In this document: positions 16,940 to 33,518 of the stretch, one piece after another | Position numbering within the stretch: position 1 is the first letter of the stretch | Layout: the number at the start of each line of letters is the position of its first letter | NCBI RefSeq assembly: GCF_009709675.1 | Contig: NZ_WMLB01000034.1 | Coordinates: 1 to 64,000, forward strand | Length of the DNA stretch: 64,000 bases | From: Agromyces bracchium | Lineage (GTDB): Bacteria; Actinomycetota; Actinomycetes; Actinomycetales; Microbacteriaceae | Reading direction: 5' to 3' | Notes under the pieces: model-generated | What the model was told of the DNA's origin: nothing | The model's database searches: none | Seen by the model: the letters and a program-made list of their open reading frames with translations, nothing else | Translations under genes and position numbers: made by a program

Positions 16940-17317
16940 ATGAAGATGTTCAGCCAGTTCGGCGACATGGCGAAGATGGTGAAGGCCGCACCCGGCCTCA
17001 TCGAGCAGGCGAACACCCTCGCCGCGCAGAGCGAGTCCTACCGGCAGCAGATGGACGCAATGGCCGTCCAGGCCATGCGGGCCGAGCCCGCCGCCGGCGT
17101 GCTCGAGCCCATCGCCGGTGTCGACCTCGACCGCTACGCCCGCATCGTCAAGGGCATCGCCGCGTACGGCTACGACCAGACGAAGCTGCCTGACGTGGCC
17201 GGCATGTTCGGCATCGACCCCGAGGCGTGGGCGCAGGCCCAGGCCGGGTGGGGCGCGCGGATCCAGGCCGACCGCGGCGTCGGCCGCGCCTTCAACGAGA
17301 TCTACTCGGCGGTGTGA
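16940..17317 (+). CDS. Hypothetical helical protein
   Basis: 125 aa. I do not recognise the family with certainty. The first 50 residues (MAKMVKAAPGLIEQANTLAAQ) are amphipathic helix rich in Met, Ala and Gln. The rest includes GVDLDRYARIVKGIAAYGYD and DPEAWAQAQAGW. There is no signal peptide or membrane segment. SD AGAAGGAG at 16925-16932 supports the start. It ends 1 bp before the next gene starts, so the two form a unit, divergent from the LuxR-type regulator. Confidence 0.7.
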   Translation: MKMFSQFGDMAKMVKAAPGLIEQANTLAAQSESYRQQMDAMAVQAMRAEPAAGVLEPIAGVDLDRYARIVKGIAAYGYDQTKLPDVAGMFGIDPEAWAQAQAGWGARIQADRGVGRAFNEIYSAV

Positions 17318-17318
17318 C

Positions 17319-17720
17319 ATGGGCTTCCTCGCAGACCTCCGCACCCTCAACGCCCAGGCGACCGCCGTCCGCGACCGGATGGACGTCGGCTCGACGCTCG
17401 CCGCCGCGCAGCAGTCGCTCGAGCAGGCCAACCGCGTGATGGCCGCGAGCGTCGCGGCGAACGACCCCGTGTCCGACGCCGCGCGCGTACGGACCACCGC
17501 CACGGTGGTGGCGGCCAGGCAGTTGCCGATGATGATCGGCATGGACGCCGTCGTCGAGCTCGAGCTCATCGCACAGCTCCCGGGCGGCATCCCGCTCCCC
17601 GCGTCCCGGACCCAGCCGCTCGCACCCATCCAGCTCGCCCGCGTGACCCCGGGCGCGATCATCGACGTGAGCCTCGTGCCGGGGCGCCCCGACACGGTCC
17701 GGCTCGAGCTCGGAGCGTGA
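17319..17720 (+). CDS. Hypothetical protein, partner of the 16940 gene
   Basis: 133 aa. Helical N-terminal half (ALAAAQQSLEQANRVM-like), then a beta-rich C-terminal part with VELELIAQLPGG and PGAIIDVSLVPGRPDTVRLE. No family identified. The start is 1 bp after the preceding stop, so translation is likely coupled. The gene is followed by a hairpin. Confidence 0.7.
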   Translation: MGFLADLRTLNAQATAVRDRMDVGSTLAAAQQSLEQANRVMAASVAANDPVSDAARVRTTATVVAARQLPMMIGMDAVVELELIAQLPGGIPLPASRTQPLAPIQLARVTPGAIIDVSLVPGRPDTVRLELGA

Positions 17721-17741
17721 TCCGGGGGCCGATCAGGCGGT

Positions 17742-17799
17742 GACGACGGATGCCGCGCGGGGCGGGCCGGTTCTAGCGATCCCCGCGGCATCCGTCGTC
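17742..17799 (+). terminator. Hairpin terminator-like structure after the 16940-17720 unit
   Basis: Perfect 16-bp arms GACGACGGATGCCGCG (17742-17757) and its complement at 17784-17799 enclose a 26-nt loop. There is no U-run. It is a plausible intrinsic-like stop for the upstream genes and a shield before rpoB. Confidence 0.5.
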
Positions 17800-17891
17800 G
17801 CGATCCCGGACACGGCGGGCGTGCTCGCCCGGCGGTCGACGCGGTTCGCGCGGGTTATACCCGAGATGCCGAGACAAATCAAGAATCCGAC

Positions 17892-17950
17892 TGGACATGG
17901 CGCGCCATCCGGTCTATGCTTGACCTTTGCGCTCCCAGACCCACTATGCC
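17892..17950 (+). promoter_or_regulatory. rpoBC promoter(s)
   Basis: P1 is TGGACA (17892-17897), 17-bp spacer, TATGCT (17915-17920). P2 is TTGACC (17920-17925) with a 19-bp gap to TATGCC (17945-17950), slightly long. P1 matches the consensus best. The gene start is about 150 nt downstream, giving a long leader. Confidence 0.6.
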
Positions 17951-18070
17951 TTCATATTGCGGTCGGCTTCTGCGTGTCGGGTCTCCCGGCATCCGCACCA
18001 CGTCTGAGGGGTCAACTCCACCACCACCGACAGTGAACCGGCCCCCGACGGGGCCATGGAGGTCATTTCC

Positions 18071-21562
<3,492 letters not shown>

Positions 21563-21606
21563 TCCGCCAGGCATACGAGAACGACTTCAGGAATCTAGGA
21601 GAGAAA

Positions 21607-25509
<3,903 letters not shown>

Positions 25510-25514
25510 TCCCA

Positions 25515-25581
25515 GCGGGCGGCGGCCTCGCCGCCGCCCGCACCGAAACGACGGGCCCCGGAGCGATCCGGGGCCCGTCGT
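25515..25581 (+). terminator. Double hairpin terminator after rpoC
   Basis: First stem: 11-bp GCGGGCGGCGG (25515-25525) with 25531-25541. Second stem: perfect 15 bp at 25548-25562 with 25567-25581, loop GCGA. No U-tract, but two strong GC stems in tandem immediately after the stop suggest the end of the rpoBC transcript. Confidence 0.65.
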
Positions 25582-25596
25582 CGTCCGGGAACCGTC

Positions 25597-25619
25597 CACC
25601 TGATGACGGCACTCAGGTG
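25597..25619 (+). promoter_or_regulatory. Inverted repeat over a putative promoter of the 25673 gene
   Basis: CACCTGA-N9-TCAGGTG is a perfect 7-bp palindrome (25597-25603 and 25613-25619). A TAGTAT -10 candidate follows at 25627-25632, with an ATGACG -35-like box inside the palindrome. It could be an operator for an unknown repressor. Confidence 0.4.
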
Positions 25620-25672
25620 CGGCGGATAGTATCTCGGGCGGTCGCCCCATCCGTTTCCGACCCGGAGCCCAC

Positions 25673-26347
25673 ATGCCAGACGCCGCCCCCGCCTCCCGCC
25701 GATCGAGGACGCTGCTCATCGTCGCGGCCTCCGCGCTGGTGATCGCGGTCGTCGCGCTCGTCGCGGCACTGGCGCTGCCCGCACCGGGCAGCCAGTCCGC
25801 CGAGCCGACGTCGCAGTCGCGTCCCGCGCCCTCCGCCGAGGCTGCGCCCGCACCCGTCGCGGTCCCGACGCCGGAACCCGTGCGGGACGAGCGGATCCCC
25901 ACCGACTGCGCGGGGATCTACACCTTCGACTGGTCGAGCACCTTCGCACCGGGGTACGTCCTGAACCCGGAGTGGTCGACCGCGGACGGCGCGCCGGCCC
26001 TGTACGGCACGGACGACACCGGGGCGCTGCCGGTCCTGCAGGAGACCTCGCAACTGACCTGCGCCTGGCTTCCCCCGGAGGGCGGCGACGGTCGCGTCGG
26101 CCTCGTGACGAACGTGGCGAGCGTCGACGAGGAGCAGACCGCGGCCGCCATCGCGGCGTTCCAGGCGGCCGGCCAGGAGTGCTACCAAGAGGAGGGCGGC
26201 ACGCGATGCATCCTCGAGTTCGAGGGCGTCGCGGGCTCGGCCGGCGAATCGCACTTCATCCGCGAGGGCCTCTGGATCGCCACGCGCTGGGACGGTCCCG
26301 AGGTGAGCGGGTACACGGTCGACATCATGGCGCAGCTCTTCTCCTGA
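25673..26347 (+). CDS. Hypothetical membrane-anchored secreted protein
   Basis: 224 aa. A basic start is followed by a hydrophobic segment at about residues 14-36 (LLIVAASALVIAVVALVAAL), no lipobox cysteine, then a 45-residue Pro/Ala/Ser-rich linker. The remaining 145 residues form a globular extracytoplasmic domain with cysteines (DCAGIYTFDW, TCAWLP, ECYQEE, RCILEF), perhaps two disulfides. No family is recognised. It stands alone between the rpoBC terminator and the next membrane gene. Confidence 0.7.
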   Translation: MPDAAPASRRSRTLLIVAASALVIAVVALVAALALPAPGSQSAEPTSQSRPAPSAEAAPAPVAVPTPEPVRDERIPTDCAGIYTFDWSSTFAPGYVLNPEWSTADGAPALYGTDDTGALPVLQETSQLTCAWLPPEGGDGRVGLVTNVASVDEEQTAAAIAAFQAAGQECYQEEGGTRCILEFEGVAGSAGESHFIREGLWIATRWDGPEVSGYTVDIMAQLFS

Positions 26348-26474
26348 CCCGCACGCGACGATCGGCACTGCGACGCGCGGTCGACGCCCCGCGCGTGCTT
26401 CCCTGCGGGGCGCGGCCGCGTTGCTAGAGTGAGCCGCACCACGGGCAGCCGGTGCTGCCCGGAAGGAGCGGACG

Positions 26475-27608
26475 ATGAGCAGCACGACCCCCGGATCCGA
26501 GCCCGACCGCCGCGACCTCGACGGCGACGGCCTGTCCGATCGGCCCGCCGTCGACGACGGGCCCACGACCGCCGAGGCCACCGACGCGACGCCGACGACG
26601 GATCACGCACCCGGCGACGACGTCGCCGCGGAGCAGGCGGACGTCGACCCGACCGCGCCCGATGCGGAGCGCGTCGATCGCGTCGAGCACCCGGACGCCG
26701 CTCCCGACCCGACCACGCAGTCGAGTGACGTCGAGCACGGCTTCACGGGTACGGATGCGGCAGCCGAGCCCGTCCCGGCCGAGCCGCTGCCCGCGACGGA
26801 CCCGGACGCCGCCGCCGAACGCTCCGAACTCGACGCCGCCGTCGAGCGGGCGCGCACCGAGCACCCGCCCGTGGTCGACGAGACCGCGGTGATCGACGAG
26901 CACCCCGAACCGGTGCGCGCCGCGGAGGTCCGCCGGGAGACCGGCGTGCCCGAGACGGTCGGCGCGGCCGGGATCGGCGCCGCAGCCGGCGTCGGCGCGG
27001 CCACCGCGGCCCCGGAGACCCCGGCGCCGCCGCTCCCGCAGACGATCTACGTCCAGGCGCCCACGCCGCCCAAGGAGAAGGGCAACCGCGGGTTCGGCGT
27101 GCTGGTCGGCCTCATCGCCACCGTCGCCTTCGCGCTGCTCTACGCGGGCATCTCGTACCTCGTGATCACCTGGTACGGGGCCGGGCGAGGCGATGGCATT
27201 CGCGTGTACACCGAGTTCCTCGCGCAGCCGGTGTTCTGGATCCCGGTGATCTTCTTCTTCCTCGCCTTCGCGCTGCTCGCCGCGATCCTCAACCGCGCCG
27301 CGTGGTGGACCTGGGCCGTCTTCGGCCTCGCCATCGGGATCGTCGTCTACTTCTCGTACATCGGGGCGGCGCTGCTCACGGTGGCCGCCTGGCAGTTCAC
27401 GCCCCAGCAGGCCGCGGACTTCGTCGCCGAGCGCTGGGTCGATCCGTTCGCGATCATCGCCTTCATCGTCGCCCGCGAGCTCCCGATCTGGTTCGGCGGC
27501 TGGGTCGCCGCGCGCGGCAGGACCGTGGGCGAGCGCAACGTCAGGGCGCGCGAGGAGTACGACCGCCAGCTCGCGGCGGGGCCGCAGCCGGTCACGCCGA
27601 CGCGCTAG
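26475..27608 (+). CDS. Multi-pass membrane protein with long acidic N-terminus
   Basis: 377 aa. The first 190 residues are acidic and low-complexity (Asp, Glu, Ala, Pro), probably disordered. Then come about four hydrophobic segments, including GVLVGLIATVAFALLYAGIS, FWIPVIFFFLAFALLAAIL and WAVFGLAIGIVVYFSYIGA. AQPVFWIP and ARELPIWFGGW are distinctive. No family is recognised. SD GGAAGGAG precedes ATG 26475. It lies upstream of the RDD-FHA gene but with a 119-bp gap, so membership in the secretion-like locus is uncertain. Confidence 0.75.
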   Translation: MSSTTPGSEPDRRDLDGDGLSDRPAVDDGPTTAEATDATPTTDHAPGDDVAAEQADVDPTAPDAERVDRVEHPDAAPDPTTQSSDVEHGFTGTDAAAEPVPAEPLPATDPDAAAERSELDAAVERARTEHPPVVDETAVIDEHPEPVRAAEVRRETGVPETVGAAGIGAAAGVGAATAAPETPAPPLPQTIYVQAPTPPKEKGNRGFGVLVGLIATVAFALLYAGISYLVITWYGAGRGDGIRVYTEFLAQPVFWIPVIFFFLAFALLAAILNRAAWWTWAVFGLAIGIVVYFSYIGAALLTVAAWQFTPQQAADFVAERWVDPFAIIAFIVARELPIWFGGWVAARGRTVGERNVRAREEYDRQLAAGPQPVTPTR

Positions 27609-27727
27609 CGGAGGCATCCGTCCGGGTACCCTCGTCTGGGGTGCGCTCATGGTGAGCGCTCCCCATCGACGTGGCGCACCCGGCCTGCTTGGGTGGCTCC
27701 CTGACCCTGCATACCCGAGGAGCGCTG

Positions 27728-28921
27728 TTGAGCATCACGATGCAGTCCGCCGAGCCGATCCCCGGCACCGGTGCCGACGGCCGGCCCGATCCCGCGTACG
27801 CGGCGGCGCTCGGGCTCGTGCCCGCGCCGAGCGCTCGACGCTCGGCCGCCTTCGCGATCGACGCCGCCGTCTGGATGCTCGTCGCCGTGCCCGCCGTCAA
27901 CGGGTGGATCCAGCTCGCCCTCGCGGTCTCCGCGCCCGGCATCGAGACGGTTCCGGCGACGGCAGCGGATGTCGGGGCGCTCGTGGGTCCGCTCGTGCTC
28001 GTCGGCGTGGGCCAGCTCCTCGTCGGCGTGCTCGGCATCGTGCAGCTCGCGCTCCACGGCCGGAAGGGCGTCACGATCGGCAAGGCCTCGCTCGGGCTGC
28101 GTTCGGTGAACGTCGCGACCTTCGAGCGGCCCGGCTTCTGGCGGGTCGTGCTCCGCGCGCTGGTGCTCTGGCTCGCGCAGGGCGTGCTGCCGCTCGTCGG
28201 GCCGGCGATCTGCTTCGGCTCCGGGCTCTGGGATCCGGAGGGTCGCGGTCGCAGCTGGCTGGACCGGATCGGCCGCTGCTGGGTCGTCGACGCTCGCCGC
28301 GGACTCGATCCGTTCGATGCGAGGGCGCTGCGGCACGCACGGCGGCAGGTCGAGTCCGAGCCCCTCGCGCAGCGCGCGAGCCTGCCCTCGCTCGCCTCCG
28401 AGCGCGGTGTCGACGAGCGCACGTTCATCCCGGCGGCACGGTCGAGCTCGGGTGTCGTCGCCGCACCGCCGACCTCCCACGCGGAGGCCGAGGCCGCGGG
28501 CGCCGGCTGGACGCCTCCGCCGCTCGGGGCGCCGCCGGCACCTGCTCCCGAGCCGGCGCCCGCTCCCGAGCCGGTGCCCGCTCCCGCGGTCACGCTCGTG
28601 TTCGCCGACGGCGCGCGGATCGCGGCATCCGGCACCACCCTGCTCGGCCGCGGGCCGGCGCGCGGCGAGGCCGACCCCGTCGACGCCGCGCTCGTCCCGC
28701 TCGTCGACCCGAGCATGGGGCTGTCGAAGACGCACGCCGCCGTCGAGGTCGACGCCCGGGGCATCCGCGTGACCGATCGCTGGTCGAGCAACGGCACGTC
28801 GCTCATCGACGCGGCCGGGGTCGAACGCGACCTCGAGCCTGGCGTGCCCGAGGCCGTGCCGCCGGGGTCGGCGGTGCGTCTCGGCGGGCTGGAGTTCCGC
28901 GTCGAGGCGGTCGGCGCATGA
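27728..28921 (+). CDS. RDD-family membrane protein with C-terminal FHA domain
   Basis: 397 aa. An RDD-type N-terminal membrane part (ARRSAAFAIDAAVWMLVAV and nearby hydrophobic segments) is followed by a proline-rich linker and a C-terminal FHA domain. FHA marks are LLGRGPA, SKTHAAVEV and a serine/asparagine loop near NGTSLID. FHA domains bind phosphothreonine, implying kinase input. TTG at 27728 is preferred: AGGAG at 27718-27722 lies 5 nt upstream and a longer frame lacks signals. It overlaps the FtsK/EssC-like gene by ATGA, which ties the two together functionally. Confidence 0.8.
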   Translation: MSITMQSAEPIPGTGADGRPDPAYAAALGLVPAPSARRSAAFAIDAAVWMLVAVPAVNGWIQLALAVSAPGIETVPATAADVGALVGPLVLVGVGQLLVGVLGIVQLALHGRKGVTIGKASLGLRSVNVATFERPGFWRVVLRALVLWLAQGVLPLVGPAICFGSGLWDPEGRGRSWLDRIGRCWVVDARRGLDPFDARALRHARRQVESEPLAQRASLPSLASERGVDERTFIPAARSSSGVVAAPPTSHAEAEAAGAGWTPPPLGAPPAPAPEPAPAPEPVPAPAVTLVFADGARIAASGTTLLGRGPARGEADPVDAALVPLVDPSMGLSKTHAAVEVDARGIRVTDRWSSNGTSLIDAAGVERDLEPGVPEAVPPGSAVRLGGLEFRVEAVGA

Positions 28922-31900
28922 GGCTCAAGCTCGGGCTCCGTCGGCAGTCCGGTGCCGGCGTCGACGTCGTCGTCACGGCCGACGCGACCGCGACCGTCGG
29001 CGACGTCGCACGGGCGGTCGCCGACACCGACCCCGCCGCGTCGCACCTGCCGGTGCACCCGGGTCCGCTCACGCTCGCGGTCGCGCCGCCGACGTCCTCC
29101 GAGCCGGTCGTGCTCGACCCGGGCACGCTCGCGGCCGACGCCCCGATCGGGTCGGGCTTCAACGCCGCGGTGGTCTCGCCCGCGGCGCGGACGGCCGCCG
29201 CCGACGCACCCGTCGCGGTCATGCACGTGCACTCGGGGCCCGATGCCGGGCGCGAGTTCCCGCTCCGCCGCGGCCACGGGGTGATCGGCCGCGCGGCGGA
29301 CGCCGATGTCGTGCTCGCCGACCCGCTGGTCTCGAAGCGGCACGCCCGCGTCGAGGTCGACCAGGCGGTCGAGCTCGTCGACCTCAACTCGGCGAACGGC
29401 CTCCTCGTCGACGGCGGCCAGGTCGCGCGCGTGCGCGCGCTGCCCGGCGTCCGCGTCACGATCGGCGACACGGTGGTCTCGTTCAGCGAGGTCGCGGGCA
29501 CGGATGCCGCAGCGGATCCGGTGCTCGAACGCGGCGGCGCGCTCATGTTCAACCGGTCGCCGCGCGTCGAGGCGCGCTACCCGGGCACCGCGCACCCCGA
29601 GCCGCGCGTGCCGAGCGAGGAGACCCCGCGTCTCTTCCCGTGGCCGATGATCGCCTCACCCGTGCTGATGGGCCTCGGCATCTTCGCGATCACGCAACGG
29701 CCCGCGTCGCTCCTCATCGTGGTGCTCACGCCGGTCATGCTGCTCGCGAACTTCCTCGGCCAGCGCATGGGCAGCGGCAAGAAGCTGCAGCGCGAGGTCG
29801 AGACCTTCGAGGTGCAGCTGGAGGACCTCGAGGAGACGCTCGAACGCGAACGGCACGTCGAGCGCGAGCGCCGGCACGGCGAGACCCCTCCGGTCGCGAC
29901 GGTGTACGAGCAGGCGATGCGGCTCGGGCCCATGCTCTGGACGAGACGTCCGGAGCACTGGAACTTCCTCGCGCTGCGCCTCGGCGTCGGCCGCGCCCGC
30001 AGCCGGAACTCGATCCGCGACTCCGAGGGCGCGAACGACGGCATCCCGAAGTACGCCCGGCAGGTCGACACCTTGCGGGAGCGCTACCGCGAGATCGACG
30101 ACGTGCCGGTCATGGAGCTGCTGCCGAGCTCCGGCGCCCTCGGCATCGCCGGCCCGGCGAACCTCGCGGCCGACGCACTGCGCGGCATCGCCGTGCAGCT
30201 GTTCGGCCTGCACGCTCCGAACGACGTCGTCGCCGCGGCGATCGTCGATCCGGCCTGGAGCCGCGAACTCGACTGGATGAAGTGGCTCCCGCACACGTCG
30301 GGGGAGCGGAACCCCGTCGCGGGGGCGGCCCTGGCCGACAGCGCATCCGCCGGCGCGGCCCTCCTCAACTCGCTCGAGGAGCTCATCCTGCAGCGGCTCT
30401 CGGCCGCGCCCGTCCGCCGCGGACCGCTCGCCGACGAGGACGGCTCGATGTCGCGGGGCTCCCGCATCGGCACGCCGGGCGGCGTCCGCGAGGAGTCCCG
30501 GCCCGACTCGGCGCTCATCCTGGTCGTGTCGGCCGAGGCGCCCGTCGACCGGCCCCGCCTCGTCCAGCTCATCGAACGAGGTGCCGAGGTCGGCATCCAC
30601 GCCGTGTTCGTCGCTCCCTCCGTCGAGTCGCTCCCGGCGGCGTGCCGCACCTTCGTCGACGTGACCGCGGGGCTCGATCGGGCGCGCGTCGGCGTCGTCC
30701 GATCGGGCCTCGAGTACGCCGACGTCGCCATCGAGGGCGTCTCGCTCCGCTACGCCGAGGTGTTCGCGCGCCGGCTCGCGCCGGTCGTCGACGCGAGCAC
30801 CGTCGTCGAGGACTCGAGCGACCTGCCGCGGAGCGTCTCGATGCTCTCGCTCATCGGAAGCGAGATGGCGCGCGACGCGGAGAGCGTCGTCGAACGCTGG
30901 CGGCAGAACGCGTCGGTCATCGACCGCTCCGGCGCGAAGCTGCCGCGCCTCAAACGTGCAGGCACCCTGAAGGCGTTCGTCGGCCAGGGCAGCCCGGATG
31001 CCATGACGCTCGACCTGCGGACGCAGGGTCCGCACGCGCTCGTGGGTGGCACGACCGGTGCCGGCAAGTCCGAGTTCCTGCAGGCCTGGGTGCTCGGGAT
31101 GGCGGCCGAGTACAGTCCCGACCGGGTCACGTTCCTCTTCGTCGACTACAAGGGCGGGTCGGCGTTCGCCGACTGCGTCGAGCTGCCACACTGCGTGGGC
31201 CTCGTGACCGACCTCAGCCCGCACCTCGTGCGGCGCGCGTTGACGAGCCTCCGCGCAGAGCTGCACCACCGCGAGCACCTGTTCAACCGCAAGAAGGCGA
31301 AGGACCTGCTCGAACTCGAGAAGCGGCAGGACCCGGAGACCCCGCCCGCGCTCGTGATCGTGATCGACGAGTTCGCGGCGCTCGCGGGCGACGTGCCGGA
31401 GTTCGTGGACGGCGTCGTCGACATCGCGCAGCGCGGTCGCTCCCTCGGCATCCACCTGATCATGGCCACCCAGCGGCCCGCCGGTGTCATCAAGGACAAC
31501 CTGCGCGCGAACACCAACCTGCGCGTCGCGCTGCGGATGGCCGACGAGTCGGACTCGCGCGACGTCGTGGGCGACGCGGTCGCGGCGGGCTTCGCCCCCG
31601 GCATCCCGGGCCGCGGCATCGCCAAGACCGGCCCCGGACGCCTCGTGCCGTTCCAGTCCGCGTACGCCGGCGGCTGGACGAGCGACGAGCCCGAGGCCGC
31701 CGACGTGCGCCTCGCGGAACTGCGGTTCGGCTCCACGGTCGTGTGGGAGCGCGAGGGCGTCGCCGACGACGACGTGCACGCGGGCGACCCGGGACCGAAC
31801 GACCAGAAGCGCATGGTCGACGCGTTCATCCGCGCGGCGACGGCCGCGGGCATCCCGGCCCCCCGGCGGCCCTGGCTCGACGACCTCGCGACGACCGTCG

Positions 31901-33399
31901 CGGTCGAGGAGCTCCCGGCGCGCGGCGACGGCGAGGTCGTGTTCGGGCTCGCCGACGTTCCCGAGCGCCAGCTGCAGTCGCCGATGGCGTTCGTGCCCGA
32001 CCGGGACGGCGCGATGCTCGTCTACGGCACGAGCGGCTCGGGCAAGTCGACGCTGCTGCGCACGCTCGCCGTCTCGATCGGCATGCGGCCGGAGCTCGGT
32101 GCCGCCGAGGTGTACGGCCTCGACTTCGGTTCCGGCGCGCTCCGTTCGCTGGATGCGCTGCCGCACGTCGGCTCGGTCATCGCGGGCGACGATCCCGAGC
32201 GCATCCAGCGCCTGCTCCGCACGCTCGACGAGCTGCTCGACCGGCGCGGTCGCGCGTTCAGTGCGGCGAACGCGGCGAGCCTCACCGAGTACCGCGAGCT
32301 CACCGGCATCCGCGAACCGCGCGTGCTGCTGCTGATCGACGGCTTCGCGCAGTTCAAGGCGGACTGGGACTCCACGACCGTCCGCATGCCGTTCTACAAC
32401 GTCGTCATGCGCCTGCTCGCCGAAGGGCGCCCGCTCGGCGTGCACGTGGTCGCGACGGCCGACCGCTCCGGAGCCGTGCCGACCGCGGTGAGCGCGAACG
32501 TCACCAAGCGCATCGTGCTCCGACTCTCCGATGAGGGCGGCTACCAGGTGCTCGGGGTTCCGAAGGACGTGCTCGACGATCGCTCGGCCCCCGGACGCGC
32601 GATCGTCGACGGCCTCGAGACGCAGGTCGCCGTGCTCGGCGGCACGGCCAACGTGGCCGAGCAGACGAAGGCGCTCGAGGCGCTCGCCCACCGGCTCCGC
32701 GCAGCCGGGGTCGCCGAGGCCGCACCGATCCGCTCGCTGCCGGCCTCGTTCGGGGTGGCCGACCTCCCGAGCGAGGTCATGGGCGAGCCCGCCCTCGGGC
32801 TCTCGGATGACACGCTCGCGCCGATCGGCTTCGAACCCGTCGGCACGTTCGCGATCACCGGGCCGCCGCAGAGCGGCAAGACGACCGCGATGCGCGCCGT
32901 CATCGACGCCGTGCGCCGACACGACCCCGAGGTGCGGCTGTTCCACATGGCCGGTCGGCGGGCGGCGCTCACCGGCCACGCCGAGTGGATGCGGAGCGCG
33001 ACGAGCGTCGAGGACGTCAAGGCGCTCGCACGCGAACTGCTCGAGGTCATCGGCGACCCGTCGGTGCCCGGACGCTACCTCATCGCGGTCGAGAACGTCA
33101 CGCAGTTCGCCGACTCCGACGCCGAGCGGCCGCTCAAGGAGCTCTTCCAGGCCGTGAACCGCAGCGAGCACTTCCTGGTCGGCGACGCCGACGTCGCGAA
33201 CCTCTCGAGCGGCTTCGGCTTCGTGGGAGACTTCAAGGCCGGCCGTCGCGGCGTCGCCCTGAAGCCCGACGCGTACGACGGCGACTCGGTGTTCAAGACG
33301 CCGTTCCCGAAGGTCAAGCGTTCGGACTTCCCGGAGGGGCGCGGCATCTTCGTGCAGAACGGGCGCATCACGACCGTGCAGATGCCGCTCGTCGGATGA
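28918..33399 (+). CDS. EssC-like FHA-FtsK/SpoIIIE motor ATPase of a type VII-like secretion system
   Basis: 1493 aa, close to Firmicutes EssC. Residues about 100-185 are an FHA domain (GVIGRAADADVVLADPLVSK). Two hydrophobic stretches lie at about 240-280. Three FtsK/SpoIIIE-type ATPase modules follow: Walker A GGTTGAGKS near 709-717 with Walker B VIVIDEFAAL near 812; YGTSGSGKST near 1036 with LLLIDGFAQF (no catalytic Glu); and TGPPQSGKTT near 1314 with a poorly conserved Walker B. This pattern, with one active-looking and two degenerate ATPases, is typical of EccC/EssC. The start ATG overlaps the RDD-FHA stop. WXG100-type genes follow. Confidence 0.88.
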   Translation: MRLKLGLRRQSGAGVDVVVTADATATVGDVARAVADTDPAASHLPVHPGPLTLAVAPPTSSEPVVLDPGTLAADAPIGSGFNAAVVSPAARTAAADAPVAVMHVHSGPDAGREFPLRRGHGVIGRAADADVVLADPLVSKRHARVEVDQAVELVDLNSANGLLVDGGQVARVRALPGVRVTIGDTVVSFSEVAGTDAAADPVLERGGALMFNRSPRVEARYPGTAHPEPRVPSEETPRLFPWPMIASPVLMGLGIFAITQRPASLLIVVLTPVMLLANFLGQRMGSGKKLQREVETFEVQLEDLEETLERERHVERERRHGETPPVATVYEQAMRLGPMLWTRRPEHWNFLALRLGVGRARSRNSIRDSEGANDGIPKYARQVDTLRERYREIDDVPVMELLPSSGALGIAGPANLAADALRGIAVQLFGLHAPNDVVAAAIVDPAWSRELDWMKWLPHTSGERNPVAGAALADSASAGAALLNSLEELILQRLSAAPVRRGPLADEDGSMSRGSRIGTPGGVREESRPDSALILVVSAEAPVDRPRLVQLIERGAEVGIHAVFVAPSVESLPAACRTFVDVTAGLDRARVGVVRSGLEYADVAIEGVSLRYAEVFARRLAPVVDASTVVEDSSDLPRSVSMLSLIGSEMARDAESVVERWRQNASVIDRSGAKLPRLKRAGTLKAFVGQGSPDAMTLDLRTQGPHALVGGTTGAGKSEFLQAWVLGMAAEYSPDRVTFLFVDYKGGSAFADCVELPHCVGLVTDLSPHLVRRALTSLRAELHHREHLFNRKKAKDLLELEKRQDPETPPALVIVIDEFAALAGDVPEFVDGVVDIAQRGRSLGIHLIMATQRPAGVIKDNLRANTNLRVALRMADESDSRDVVGDAVAAGFAPGIPGRGIAKTGPGRLVPFQSAYAGGWTSDEPEAADVRLAELRFGSTVVWEREGVADDDVHAGDPGPNDQKRMVDAFIRAATAAGIPAPRRPWLDDLATTVAVEELPARGDGEVVFGLADVPERQLQSPMAFVPDRDGAMLVYGTSGSGKSTLLRTLAVSIGMRPELGAAEVYGLDFGSGALRSLDALPHVGSVIAGDDPERIQRLLRTLDELLDRRGRAFSAANAASLTEYRELTGIREPRVLLLIDGFAQFKADWDSTTVRMPFYNVVMRLLAEGRPLGVHVVATADRSGAVPTAVSANVTKRIVLRLSDEGGYQVLGVPKDVLDDRSAPGRAIVDGLETQVAVLGGTANVAEQTKALEALAHRLRAAGVAEAAPIRSLPASFGVADLPSEVMGEPALGLSDDTLAPIGFEPVGTFAITGPPQSGKTTAMRAVIDAVRRHDPEVRLFHMAGRRAALTGHAEWMRSATSVEDVKALARELLEVIGDPSVPGRYLIAVENVTQFADSDAERPLKELFQAVNRSEHFLVGDADVANLSSGFGFVGDFKAGRRGVALKPDAYDGDSVFKTPFPKVKRSDFPEGRGIFVQNGRITTVQMPLVG

Positions 33400-33518
33400 C
33401 CCATGCGCCGGGCCCCGCGGTGGGGAGTGCTCCCCATGGGTCCCGGCCCGCGGCATCCGTAGTCTGTTGACACCGGCTCGCAGTCGCGGGCAGATCCCGA
33501 ACGAAGGAAGGTTCCACC

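Larger units (their letters stand above)
17721..18070. other. Intergenic region before rpoB
   Basis: 350 bp. It contains a hairpin for the upstream unit (17742-17799), two overlapping sigma-70-type promoters around 17892-17950, and a roughly 140-nt leader before rpoB. No gene is evident. Confidence 0.7.

Noticed and set aside
16620-16943. Plus-strand frame of about 107 codons in the regulator-16940 spacer
   Set aside because: No ribosome site, Arg/Pro/Ser composition with no hydrophobic core, and it runs into the 16940 start.
17740-18036. Frame of 98 codons upstream of rpoB
   Set aside because: It covers the terminator hairpin and the rpoB promoter and has no homology-like features.
21563-21606. 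Possible frameshift or separate gene between rpoB and rpoC
   Set aside because: The 44-bp gap is normal and both subunits are full length with intact motifs.
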